Shown here piece by piece: positions 1 through 9,493 of a stretch of 64,000 bases of DNA. The notes below the pieces were generated by a model, which had not been told where the DNA came from, did no database searches, and saw only the letters and a list, made by a program, of their open reading frames with translations. Origin of the DNA: Henckelia pumila (taxonomy: Eukaryota > Streptophyta > Magnoliopsida > Lamiales > Gesneriaceae); the NCBI RefSeq assembly GCF_033568475.1, contig NC_133120.1, forward strand, positions 94,072,151 to 94,136,150, given 5' to 3'. The position numbers and the translations under genes were made by a program. Position 1 is the first letter of the stretch. The number at the start of each line of letters is the position of its first letter.

Positions 1-144
1 GCAGTGGGAGCAGTGTAGTAACCCAGATACCATTTTAAGATAATAATATGTTAAACATGATTAAGGGTTGGTATTTAACCAATTTCGGAGTGTTATTGGA
101 CTTCAGAAGTAAAATTTGGGCTTTTTAATTTTGGGCCGGATAGT

Positions 145-382
145 AAGCTCCGATCCTGGATAGTAAGCTCCGATCGGAACGAAAGCTCCGATCCTGGAAC
201 GAAAGTTCCGATCCCCAGCTGCCAGCAATGATCGATGACTCAGTCGCGAGTTTTGACAAGTGTCGATCATATAGCAGATCGGAAGCTCCGATCGTAGATC
301 GGAAGTTCCGATCCTGGCATGGCAGACATGCACGCAATGAGCTGGATCGGAAGCTCCGATTCCGAAATCGGAAGTTCCGATC
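145..382. repeat. Array of GATCGGAAGYTCCGATC palindromes in LTR U3
   Basis: Eight copies of AAGYTCCGATC occur at about 145, 165, 183, 203, 277, 297, 345 and 367. The last four are full or nearly full palindromes. The array ends 18 bp before the TATA box, so it lies in the LTR promoter-proximal region. Spacing is irregular (18-20 bp within pairs, larger between groups), more like clustered protein-binding sites than a simple tandem repeat. A role as enhancer or repressor sites is inference. Confidence 0.8.
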
Positions 383-400
383 CTGGCCGAGAAATTTGGC

Positions 401-408
401 TATAAATA
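401..408 (+). promoter_or_regulatory. TATA box of the solo LTR
   Basis: TATAAATA directly follows the palindrome array. It is the expected U3 promoter and sets the orientation of the LTR. Confidence 0.6.
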
Positions 409-1210
409 GGGCCGTTCAGAGTTCATTTACGAATTCCCGAGTTTCCTTCTTCAGTTATATAGTGTGAGATATACACTTGAGGGCCCTATCGGTTATAATC
501 GAAGTTCTGGAATAACCAAGTTGTGGTTATAGTCATCCGGGACTAGCATCTTCAAAGGGCTTACTTCGGACGAAGGTATGGTCCGGGAATCGATTTAAGT
601 TTTGGGAGTACTTTTTAGCTTAGTTAAGGCTTATAGAACTTGTGTAGTGATACGGTGAACTTTTGAATATAGGCTTGGAACCTAGGATCTACTTTACTTG
701 AACTAGCCTAGAGGTACGTACACATTGACTGAGATTGTCAGCGAGTATATATGTTTATATGTTGCATTTATTTGGCATTATTATATGGCATGATGTATGA
801 TTTACCGTTTTCTATACTCATATGTCATGAGCATATACACGTTGAGCCTATTCCTTGTTATACCTGATTATAGAGCCGCTCAGCTCTATACTCGATAGTC
901 TGTCACTGAGAGTACCGCGACGGCGGGGGCATTTATGTCTGTCTACTCTGGTGTACTAGACGAGTGTGGTTGCACCCAGAGGTTGATCCGTGCGGTGGCA
1001 GCACTCATATGGCGCCGGTTCTGAGCATGATTTTTCAGATGACCATGTACCAGTCATCATGTTGCATGCATTATATACATATGTTTACTCATGTCTATGT
1101 ACTGGGCGTAGTGCTCACGTTCTAGTTGTTATCTTGGACACCCTATTCCATGGGGCAGGTCGCAGGATGGACGGAGCTGGTAGTTCAAGGCAGGACTAGG
1201 GAGCAGGAGC

Positions 1211-1851
1211 TATACATGTCAAAACGGGCCGGCGGGGCGGGCCGGCCCGCAACCCGCCTCAACCCGCCTTTAGGCGGGGCGGGCCGGGCCGGCCCGCCAT
1301 TTGGGCGGGCCTCCAAATGCTCAGCCCAACCCAACCCGCCTTGGGCCGCGGGTTGGGCGGGCCGGCCCGCCTAATTTTTTATTAATTTTTTTTATAAAAT
1401 AAATGTTAATTTTTAAATTCAAAATTATTAAAAACACTTGAAATGGTAAGAAAATGAAAAATAAAATTTAATCAAATAATTTAATCAATATTAAAAAGTA
1501 TTACTATTACAATTTAATAATATATAAAATTAATTAGTAAAAAAAAATATGAAAAAAATTTAAAAATACTACATAGTTTATTATCATCAAAATTCATTCA
1601 AAATAAGTTCAATAAAACTAAAAAATATGTATAAAAAACACTAAAAAAAATACAATTTTGCAAAAAAAAAAAAAAATATTTGGCGGGCCAGCCCAACCCG
1701 CGGTGGGCCAGCCCGCCCTAACCCGCGGCCCGCGCGGGCTCAGCCCGTTTGGCCCGCCTCCAAACGGGCTGAGATTTGGCCAACCCAACCCAACCCATTT
1801 CCATGGCGGGGCGGGCTGGCCCGACGGGCCTAGCCCAATTTGACAAGTCTA
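1211..1851. mobile_element. Non-autonomous hAT-like element, 641 bp
   Basis: An 8-bp duplication, GCAGGAGC, flanks the element at 1203-1210 and 1852-1859. The ends are imperfect inverted repeats: TATACATGTCAAA on the left and, read on the minus strand, TAGACTTGTCAAA on the right. Inside each end is a block of 150-170 bp made almost entirely of GGGCCGGCCCGC-type sequence. The blocks flank an AT-rich core of about 300 bp with long A runs. There is no transposase. The 8-bp duplication is characteristic of the hAT superfamily. Open frames in the GC blocks are composition artefacts. Confidence 0.8.
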
Positions 1852-2089
1852 GCAGGAGCCTTGAGGAGTTTATTATACAACATGATTTGTTAGTTGTATA
1901 ATGTTTATTTTAAGAAATTCGATATGGTTGTATCACTACAGATTTAAGTCTGGATTATATTACTAAGCTGATATGTAAATTATGGTTAAGTTTCCGCACG
2001 TTTTTACTCTGTTAAGTATTTTGCTGTATTAAGTTTAATGCATGCTATTAGTTGCCAGTTAGTAGGTGATTCCATGCAGGGTCACTACA

Positions 2090-2675
2090 AGCAGTCAGTC
2101 GGTATATGGCGAATCCTGAACAAGAGCATTGGAGCACGGTTAAGAGGATCCTTAGATACATTAAGGGTACCTCGGATGCTGCATTATGTTTTGGAGGATC
2201 AGATTTTACACTCAGGGGCAATGTGGATTCAGATTACGCAGGTAATCCAGATAAGAGAAAATCTACTACTGGTTATGTGTTTACAGTTGCAGGAAGTGCA
2301 GTCAGCTGGGTTTCAAAACTGCAAACAGTTGTGGCATTATCTACAACGAAAGCAGAATACATGGCAGCTACTCAAGCTTGCAAGGAGGCAATATGGATTA
2401 AAAGGTTATTGGAGGAGCTTGGGCACAAACAAGAAAAGATTCCTCTGTTTTGTGACAGTCAGAGTGCCTTGCACATTGCAAGGAATCCAGCCTTTCATTC
2501 CAGGACTAAACACATTGGAGTTCAATTTCACTTTGTTCGGGAAGTAGTAGAGGAAGGAAGTGTGGACATGCAGAAGATCCATACGAAGGATAACATTGCT
2601 GATATTCTGACCAAACCAGTGAGTGCAGAGAAGTTTGAATGGTGTAGATCCTCAAGTGGCCTAGCAGAAACGTAA
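2090..2675 (+). pseudogene. Ty1/copia polyprotein C-terminus (RT end and RNase H)
   Basis: The frame encodes the end of a copia pol. It has the RT-RNase H connection (ILRYIKGTSD), RNase H residues in DSDYAGNPDKRKSTTG and LSTTKAEYMA, then FCDSQSAL, and the C-terminal HIGVQFHFVRE and IADILTKP motifs. It ends at a stop at 2673-2675. The upstream part of the same frame continues at positions 1-13 on the other side of the solo LTR and then leaves the window. The visible frame is otherwise open, so the element was probably fairly young when interrupted. A PPT-like GTGGGAGAAA and an LTR follow 75 bp downstream. Confidence 0.9.
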
Positions 2676-2750
2676 GCAGCAGGAATGGCAAGATTGAAAA
2701 GATGTGTGGAGATGTGCTTGATTCTCAATCAAATCTCCAAGTGGGAGAAA

Positions 2751-3232
2751 TGTCAGCAAAGGTGGGCAGGGGACATGCATTTAATGCATGTCCCAAAGTC
2801 TTCAGAGGCAGCAGAATTATTGGAGGAATCGGTCCAATCTGGTGGCAGTCATCCAATGAAGAAATTTTGTAGGAAAGAGTGAAGAAAACTTCACTCACGT
2901 ACGAGGGGAGGGAGCTCTATAAATAGAGCTCCTCTTAACCATTCTCATCATCCCTCAGCCTCAAGCATTCTTCTGTTCTTGAGTGCATTTCTTCTCTCCC
3001 TAGTTATTTCTATATATTTGTGAGATAGGTTTTCTCCTGTATAAGAGAGTGAGTGTCTCTTTGGAAACACAGAGAGAGGTTGTAATTCTCCAAATATTAT
3101 AGTGGAATCTTTTGGTCTTGCCCGTGGTTTTTACCCTAATAATTTTTGGGGGTTTTCCACGTAAATCTTGGTGTCTATTTATTCTTTAATTTACATAGTT
3201 TCTATCTCGTGATGCCGCACCTGGGACCAACA
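2751..3232 (+). mobile_element. 3' LTR of the Ty1/copia element
   Basis: The LTR begins TGTCAGC immediately after the purine tract AAGTGGGAGAAA, and is taken to end at GGGACCAACA. This gives about 480 bp, normal for copia. A TATA box (TATAAATA) lies at 2918-2925 within the short palindrome GAGCTCTATAAATAGAGCTC. A pyrimidine-rich leader follows, as expected for the R/U5 boundary. The 5' LTR lies outside the window, so the right boundary cannot be confirmed by LTR-LTR comparison. Confidence 0.75.
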
Positions 3233-4297
3233 ATTTTTAGGCTGAGAATGAGATTTATGATAACAATTGCACGGTTTTGCTACTAAATTTCAATCACAGA
3301 ACAGAAGTTTCTTTCTTGTGTTCTCTTCATTTTTAAGATTTTTTTTTTCACTTTTCCAAAAAATTATAGGTTCGATTTTTTCGATCGATTTGGTTATGCA
3401 AAAATAATTTGGGTCGGTTCGATCGTCGAATAACCGAACATACCGAATGCTCACCCCTAAATTGCAAAGCAATAATCTGACTCACGTCAATAAACTCCTG
3501 CAGGACGAAGTCTGGGGCCCATTTCCAAGGATTGAACTTGTGAATAGAAAGATCCAGCAACAACCGGATCCCATCCGGGTCATTAGGTAAGAGAAAATCC
3601 ACCACATCTCGCCCGATACTCTGGAGCTGCTCCCACTTCTGTGCATCAAGATTCAATCATATACATACTTCAATAATCGTCAATGTGTGATCCCTTGACT
3701 AAAAACCCAGTGGTGTTTTAGTTTCCACCTCTTATCCACCCCGAACCCAACTCGTATCCACTGTGTTCGACACCATGCCGAACAAAATATCCATCTACTT
3801 TCCCAACCATATATATCAACCTCATTCCCATATATTCCCGCATTTCTTGGTATGTATGGACAACTTAATTCATTTAGTACCAAGCAAGACAATAAGTAGC
3901 TAGGGCAAGAAGGCAATGGTGCCTTAAAAGCAAGCCTTTTTAGGTCACACAACAAATGCGTGCAATTGACAACTCAAATGAAAAATATATATGCAAAGCA
4001 GTAATCTCACCCACATCAATCCTATTTTCATGTTATTATTACAACAATTTGTTTTATATAATCATAATATTTTGTCTTATATTATTTTCTAACATATTGA
4101 GTAAATATTGATTCCTCCCATATCACATGCATAAAAATTGTGTTTGTGAGCATTTTTCATAATAAAATATTAGACAAAACATTAATTAATTATCCAGCAA
4201 TATGATAAATCACCAATATAAAATAAAATTTGCAATAATTTTTGGAATGGTCCATTTAAAATTAAAAGTATACATGATTTCAAAAATTTAAAAACCT
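3233..4297. other. Intergenic DNA with two unidentified minus-strand frames
   Basis: Sequence between the copia LTR and the response-regulator relic. Minus-strand frames at 3680-3955 and 3348-3656 have near-normal base composition and contain tryptophan-rich stretches (NPWKWAPDF, DKRWKLKHHW). They have only a very weak resemblance to NAC subdomain B and I do not recognise them. The rest is AT-rich with no clear structure. Confidence 0.4.
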
Positions 4298-4381
4298 AAT
4301 ATAAATACGACCCTTCACTCGTCTTCTCTTTACCAATTAACAACGGTATCTTTCGTGAATTCTTTCAAAGTTACCTTCCGC

Positions 4382-6170
4382 ATGCATGATGTAGTCATGT
4401 CGGCAATTGACGATACATACCTGGCCACGAGGGCACTCGAGAACGGGGCATTCATGTTCATCAAGAAACCTGCGACAATGGAGATCCTACGTTGTATGTG
4501 GCAACATGTTTATAGAGAAAAATGGAGGAGCGAGGGAAACAAAGAGAGATTTCAAGAAATAGCAGCGAATAAGCGCAACAAAAGATTAGGGATGGATGAT
4601 AAGAACCCCTGAGGCCAAGGTCGAGCCAAAGAAAAAATCAAAGGACAAGCGGGCGAAGAAGATCAATGATATCATAAGGGTACGGTTATAGATGATGATA
4701 GCAACAAAGGGGTCAAGAGGAAAGTTTACACGGACTGGACGGAAGAGCTTCACGCCAAGTTTGTGGATGCAGTGGCACAACTTGGTGAAGGGAGTAAGTT
4801 TTTTACATGGGAAGTGTAGTTGGATTTAATTCGAGTAACTTTATTGTTGTATTAAACTTTCGTTTCAATTTATTGATATATTTAATTGGTGGAATAATTG
4901 ACATGTTAATTTGTAGGATGTTTTCCAAAGGAGATTCTCGAGCTTATGGATGTGCCGGGTCTCACAAGAATGCAAGTGGCAAGCCATCTCCAGGTGCTCT
5001 TTGTTGTATATATTATATTTGGGCTAAACTCTTTGTATATACTAGTTCTTGTACAAATTTACGTTCCTTTAATGCATGTAATGCGAATATGCACATAATC
5101 TGTATGTGATACAATCTATGCAGTACTGATTGACGAAACTTTAGTATAAGTGTAGTGTAATGTGTAGACACCACAAATTTAAATCAATTTTCCGGTATAT
5201 ATTAGATGGATTGATATCTTCTTCTAAAATGTTTCACTTTGAGCAGAAATGTCGAAACAATAATTGGCAAACTCCAGAAGAAAGGAGATTTCCTCATGTG
5301 CTTCGTGACCTCAATAAGCCACATCACAGTAAGCAAAGAAAATTCGTGTCAACGCCTCAATTAGGTCGAACCCACGCATGTCCCCAGTCGTCTCAAATAT
5401 CCGGGATACAACCCGAAAACGAGAACCAAAATAATTGCGGAAACGTAGGACATTGTGCACCATCAACCATGACCCATGCTTCCAACACCAATCAGGCTAC
5501 TTATGTGCAATTTGAGCCCGGACTGAGCAACATTCACTCATCGGATGATTTCTACCCTTTTCAAGATCCGGTCCGCCCCATTCGCAACTTTTCCAGTACC
5601 GTGCCACAATGATCCAGTGCACCTAGGCAAACCTCTATCCCGGTCCCAAGCCTACGTCAGCCCGACCAAGCGCAGGTAATTTTTTTTTTGGTAAATTGCA
5701 TATATCATCCTTGTGAAATCCCGTGTTAGCTAATAACCCCCTGTGAAAATTTTTTAAGCTAATAACCCCCTGTGATTCTAGATTTGTAGCATACACACCC
5801 CTTCTGGCTAAAAAATGACGAAAATACCCCTACATAAAATAAATGATAAATTAAATAGTTTAGGGGTATTTTCGTCATTTTTTAGCCATATGCTACAAAT
5901 CTAGAATCACAGGGGGTTATTAGCTTAAAAAAATTTCACAGTGGGTTATTAACTAACACGGAATTTCACAAGGTTGATATATACAATTTTCCCTTTTTTT
6001 TTTTTGAAAATGATATATTTGAAAAACATATAGAACAGGGAAAATTGAATTTTTGACCACGTATAGTTGTTGTATATATGCAGGAGAGCAGCATCAAGGA
6101 CAAGTGGACTTCGAAGACATCTAACGTGGAGAGTGGATCGCTCCGAGACCAAAGCCAAGATAAAGCGTGA
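4382..6170 (+). pseudogene. Decayed type-B response regulator (GARP transcription factor)
   Basis: Type-B response regulators are cytokinin phosphorelay outputs with a receiver domain followed by a GARP/Myb-like DNA-binding domain. Exon 1 (to 4793) encodes only the last third of the receiver (VVMSAIDDTY, FIKKPATMEILR, WQHVYREKW), a lysine-rich linker and the start of GARP (VYTDWTEELHAKFVDAV). A 77-nt exon 4917-4993 adds CFPKEILELMDVPGLTR and VASHLQ. Exons 5247-5675 and 6084-6170 follow; all introns are GT-AG at family-typical positions. The phosphoacceptor half of the receiver is missing. The linker needs two frame changes (about 4600 and 4690), and TGA at 5610-5612 interrupts exon 3, yet the frame continues beyond it and splices in phase into exon 4. 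A TATA-like ATATAAAT at 4298 precedes it. Best read as a recent pseudogene; an unusual splice form is less likely. Confidence 0.8.
5690..5993. mobile_element. Long-TIR MITE inside the last intron of the regulator relic
   Basis: About 304 bp that is almost wholly palindromic. The left arm begins GGTAAATTGCATATATC, and the right arm read in reverse begins GGGAAAATTGTATATATC. The arms are about 130 bp each around a short AT-rich centre. Each end abuts a run of at least nine T, consistent with a 9-bp T9 duplication and therefore a Mutator-type MITE, though a poly-T target cannot be told from slippage. It lies within the intron 5676-6083. Confidence 0.75.
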
Positions 6171-6551
6171 ATGATTAATTTAGTGCCAACCCAAACATTT
6201 TATTTGCAAGGAAACAAACAAACAATTGAATTGATCACATTGGCCTAGGTTGCTTATTATCTTGTTGAGTACTGCAAATAGTACTTTTCATACGTAGCTA
6301 GCTTAAATTATACATGATTACTGCTTATGTTGTTCTTCGTTTGATTTAATTCTTCCGATGTAATTCAGCTGGGATTTCGTCGAGTTGCTTTGTAATTGTC
6401 CATTTATCCGGCGGGTTTTTTTTATGTTTTTTGGTCGATCCTAGCTAATTTGTTGTTTCTTTGGTGGATTCAACGGACTTTGATTTACTTAATTCACCAT
6501 CGGAACATGGATAATGTAAGTACTTGTCATATATATATATATATATATATA
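6171..6551. other. Downstream flank of the response-regulator relic
   Basis: Probable former 3' UTR and flank, ending in an (AT)n run at about 6529-6551. No gene recognised. Confidence 0.4.
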
Positions 6552-6749
6552 ATATTAATCTCCTTCACACCAATATGCAGGGATTTTATGTGCACCGCAT
6601 GATATTTGCGCAAATATCTGAGATGTTCACGCAAACATATGCGAACATCTGATTTTTCTTTTCAAATGTTCGTGTGAACATCTCAAATGTTCACGAGAGC
6701 ATCACGCGGTGCACATAAAATCCTGCACACTAGTGTGCTAAGGAATCAT

Positions 6750-6754
<5 letters not shown>
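6552..6754. mobile_element. Palindromic MITE between AT microsatellites
   Basis: Two arms share TGCAGGATTTTATGTGCACCGC-like sequence, followed by repeated GTTCACGCAAACAT/ATGTTCGTGTGAAC blocks. They fold into one hairpin of roughly 80 bp per arm. (AT)n runs lie on both sides, consistent with insertion into a TA microsatellite and hiding any TA duplication. It has no coding capacity. Confidence 0.65.
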
Positions 6755-6786
<32 letters not shown>

Positions 6787-6879
6787 AGGGTTTTTCCTAA
6801 TTAATTATAAAAATAGTTTTTTAAAAAAAAAATACTTTGAGTGGTGGAGTTTTGCAAACCTTCTTTTTTTTTTGTTATT

Positions 6880-7880
6880 TTTTAATTAAAATATTTTTCA
6901 TGATTTGATCGGAATAGGAGATCCGTCTATTAGATATGGTTGTGATTTTAAAAATTATCGTTGATCGAATAACTAATTTTTAAAAAATATTTGTTGATTT
7001 ATCTTGAATTTTTTTAAATCAACTAATATATGATAAATCAACTAATATTTTTAAAATAAATTAATTTTTTAAAAACAAATGGTTATCCGGTTAGATATCA
7101 TTTTCAAAATCATAAAAACTTTAGATAATATCTCATGTATCTGATAAACGGACCTCTTATTCGATCCAACATATTTAAAATATTAATTTTTTTTAATCAA
7201 CTAATATTTTTAAAATAAATATTTTTTTAAAAAATAATGTTTTCATGTTAACAATCATTTTAAAATTACAAAAACTCTAATGATATTTTGTCTCACATAT
7301 CTGATAAACGGATCTCCTATTCAATGCAACTCATTAAAAATATTATTATTTTTTGAATCAACTAATATATTATAAATCAAATAATATTTTTAAAATAAAT
7401 ATGTTTTTTAAAAAATATATAGTTAACAATTATTTTATTTTAAATCACAAAAATACCAACGATACTTTCTCACATATCTGATAGATGAATTTCCAATCCA
7501 ATGCAACCTATGAAAAATATTAATTTTTTAAAATAACTAATATCAGATAAATCAACTAATATTTTTAGGATAAAAAAATATGTTTTTAAAAAAATATCTA
7601 GTTAACAATTATTTTATTTTAGATCACAAAAATACCAATGATACTTTCTCACACATCTCATAGATGAATTTCCAATCCAATGCAACCTATGAAAAATATT
7701 AATTTTTTTTAAAATTAATAAATATGATAAATCAACTAATATTTTTAGGATAAATAATGTTTTTTTAAAAAAGGATTATTCGGTGAACAATCATTTTAAT
7801 TACAAAAACTCCAATGACATTGTTTCCCATGGACGAATCTCTTATCCGATCCAACACATAAAAAATATTTAAATTAATAA
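6880..7880. repeat. Degenerate AT-rich tandem array, about 175-bp unit
   Basis: A block containing GATAAATCAACTAATATTTTTA followed by an A/T tract, a TTAACAATCATTTT-like segment, an ACAAAAACTCCAATGATA-like segment and a TCTCACATATCTGATAGA-like segment recurs about five times. The anchor motif lies near 7028, 7196, 7370, 7553 and 7727 (spacing about 168-183 bp). Copies differ by many substitutions and small indels, so the array is old. No coding sequence. Confidence 0.7.
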
Positions 7881-7899
7881 ATAAAAAAGAAAATTTTTT

Positions 7900-8276
7900 T
7901 TCAAATAAATTTTTTTAAAAAAGAAAAAACAAAAGGCAGCAGCATTCTGTCACGAACCGACATCTTCCTGCGCATTCCGAAAATTTCTAAAGTACGGTGG
8001 TACCTTTGGAGGTTGTATATATCCTAGAACAGTCTAGATTTGAGTAGAAACCACTTTTATATATATACCCTTATATAGAATAATGTAGAATTAAACATTT
8101 AGATTTGTGTAGATGCTAGAAGCTTTTGGAAAATTAATTTCCACTGTCGGGTCAAAGTGATCTTAGACATTCATTATAGGAAGCCACTACTTGAACCCAA
8201 TACAAAGCTCCAAGCTCTTTTGTGTACTTATTTAAACAAACACGTGGACATACATTTGCGTGTCAAATACTGTTTT
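7900..8276. other. Single-copy DNA upstream of the 5'UTR triplication
   Basis: Intergenic sequence with no recognised gene or element. It may contain the ancestral promoter of the TAF9 copy. Confidence 0.35.
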
Positions 8277-9493
8277 GCTAGTTCTCGCGTTGCAATTTAA
8301 TTGTAGAGTTCGCTCTTTGTGGTGAAGTTTTGCACTACTTTTACAAAACTCCACCACTCAAAAATTTTTTTGAAAAAAAAAAAAATTGACAAAAAAAAAT
8401 TATTTTTAAAATTAATTATAAAAAAACCCAAAAAAAACCCAAGATATATTAGTTTAAAATATGAGATTAAAAATGATTTAATTATACAATAAAATTATAA
8501 TTATAAATTAAAAAATATCGAACAACCCTTTTTAAAAAAGTAATAGTAAAAATCTCTCTTATTTTTCTCTCCATTTTTCCCAAATCGACAGCCATCTTCG
8601 CCGCCTTCGACCGCCCGAATCCTAGATCTTCGACCGCCGAATCCAGAATTGATCTAGCGACTTTGTTCCTTGCGATTCAAGATTTTTTTTTATACCAATT
8701 TTTTTTCATATCAATTTGCTAGTTCTCGCGTTGCAATTTAATTGTAGATTTCGCTCCCACCACTCAAAATATTTTTTGAAAAAAAAAAATTGACAAAAAA
8801 AAATTTATTTTTTAAATTAATTATAAAAAAACCCCAAAAAACACCCAAGATATATTAGTTTAAAATATGAGATTAAAAATGATTTAATTATACAAGAAAA
8901 TTATAATTATAAATTAAAAAATATCGGACAACCCTTTTTAAAAAGTAATAGTAAAAATCTCTCTTATTTTTCTCTCCATTTTTCCCAAATCGACAGCCAT
9001 CTTCGCCGCCTTCGACCGCCCGAATCCTAGATCTTCGACCGCCGAATCCAGAATTGATCTAGCGGCTTTGTTCCTCGCGATTCAAGATTTTTTTTTATAC
9101 CAATTTTTTTTCATATCAATTTGCTAGTTCTCGCGTTGCAATTTAATTGTAGATTTCGCTCCCACCACTCAAAATATTTTTTGAAAAAAAAAAATTGACA
9201 AAAAAAAATTTATTTTTTAAATTAATTATAAAAAAACCCCAAAAAACACCCAAGATATATTAGTTTAAAATATGAGATTAAAAATGATTTAATTATACAA
9301 GAAAATTATAATTATAAATTAAAAAATATCGGACAACCCTTTTTAAAAAGTAATAGTAAAAATCTCTCTTATTTTTCTCTCCATTTTTCCCAAATCGACA
9401 GCCATCTTCGCCGCCTTCGACCGCCCGAATCCTAAATCTTCGATCGCCGAATCCAGAATTGATCTAGCGGCTTTGTTCCTCGCGATTCAAGAT
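8277..9493 (+). repeat. Three tandem copies of a promoter/5'UTR module
   Basis: The module begins GCTAGTTCTCGCGTTGCAAT at 8277, 8718 and 9123, giving periods of 441 and 405 bp. Each copy has an AT-rich part, a CT-rich stretch (CTCTCTTATTTTTCTCTCC) and a GC-richer leader with GACAGCCATCTTCGCCGCC. The second and third are nearly identical, so the last duplication is recent. The first has about 36 bp extra near its start. The third runs into the first exon of the TAF9 copy, so the repeat is that gene's core promoter and 5' leader. Confidence 0.85.

Larger units (their letters stand above)
14..2089 (+). mobile_element. Ty3-type solo LTR with 5-bp target duplication
   Basis: The segment begins TGTAGTAACCC and ends GGGTCACTACA, near-perfect inverted termini of the TG...CA type. 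It is flanked by the same 5 bp, AGCAG, at 9-13 and 2090-2094. No PBS, PPT or internal domain is present, so this is a solo LTR left by recombination between two LTRs. A TATA box at 401-408 places U3 on the left, so the strand is +. The insertion interrupts a copia reading frame, which becomes continuous if the LTR and one AGCAG copy are removed. About 650 bp of its length is a later hAT-like insertion, leaving an original LTR near 1.43 kb. The Ty3 assignment rests on the terminal sequence style and LTR length, not on coding sequence. Confidence 0.85.

Noticed and set aside
103-467. Overlapping frames on both strands rich in Ser, Arg and Leu
   Set aside because: They come from the palindromic GATCGGAAG repeats in the LTR and have no domain.
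1126-1843. Gly/Pro/Ala-rich frames in GC blocks
   Set aside because: Composition artefact of the GC-rich ends of the hAT-like element.
3348-3656. Possible NAC domain remnant (IHKFNPWKWAP)
   Set aside because: Only a few residues resemble NAC subdomain B and the order of blocks is wrong for NAC; kept as unidentified.
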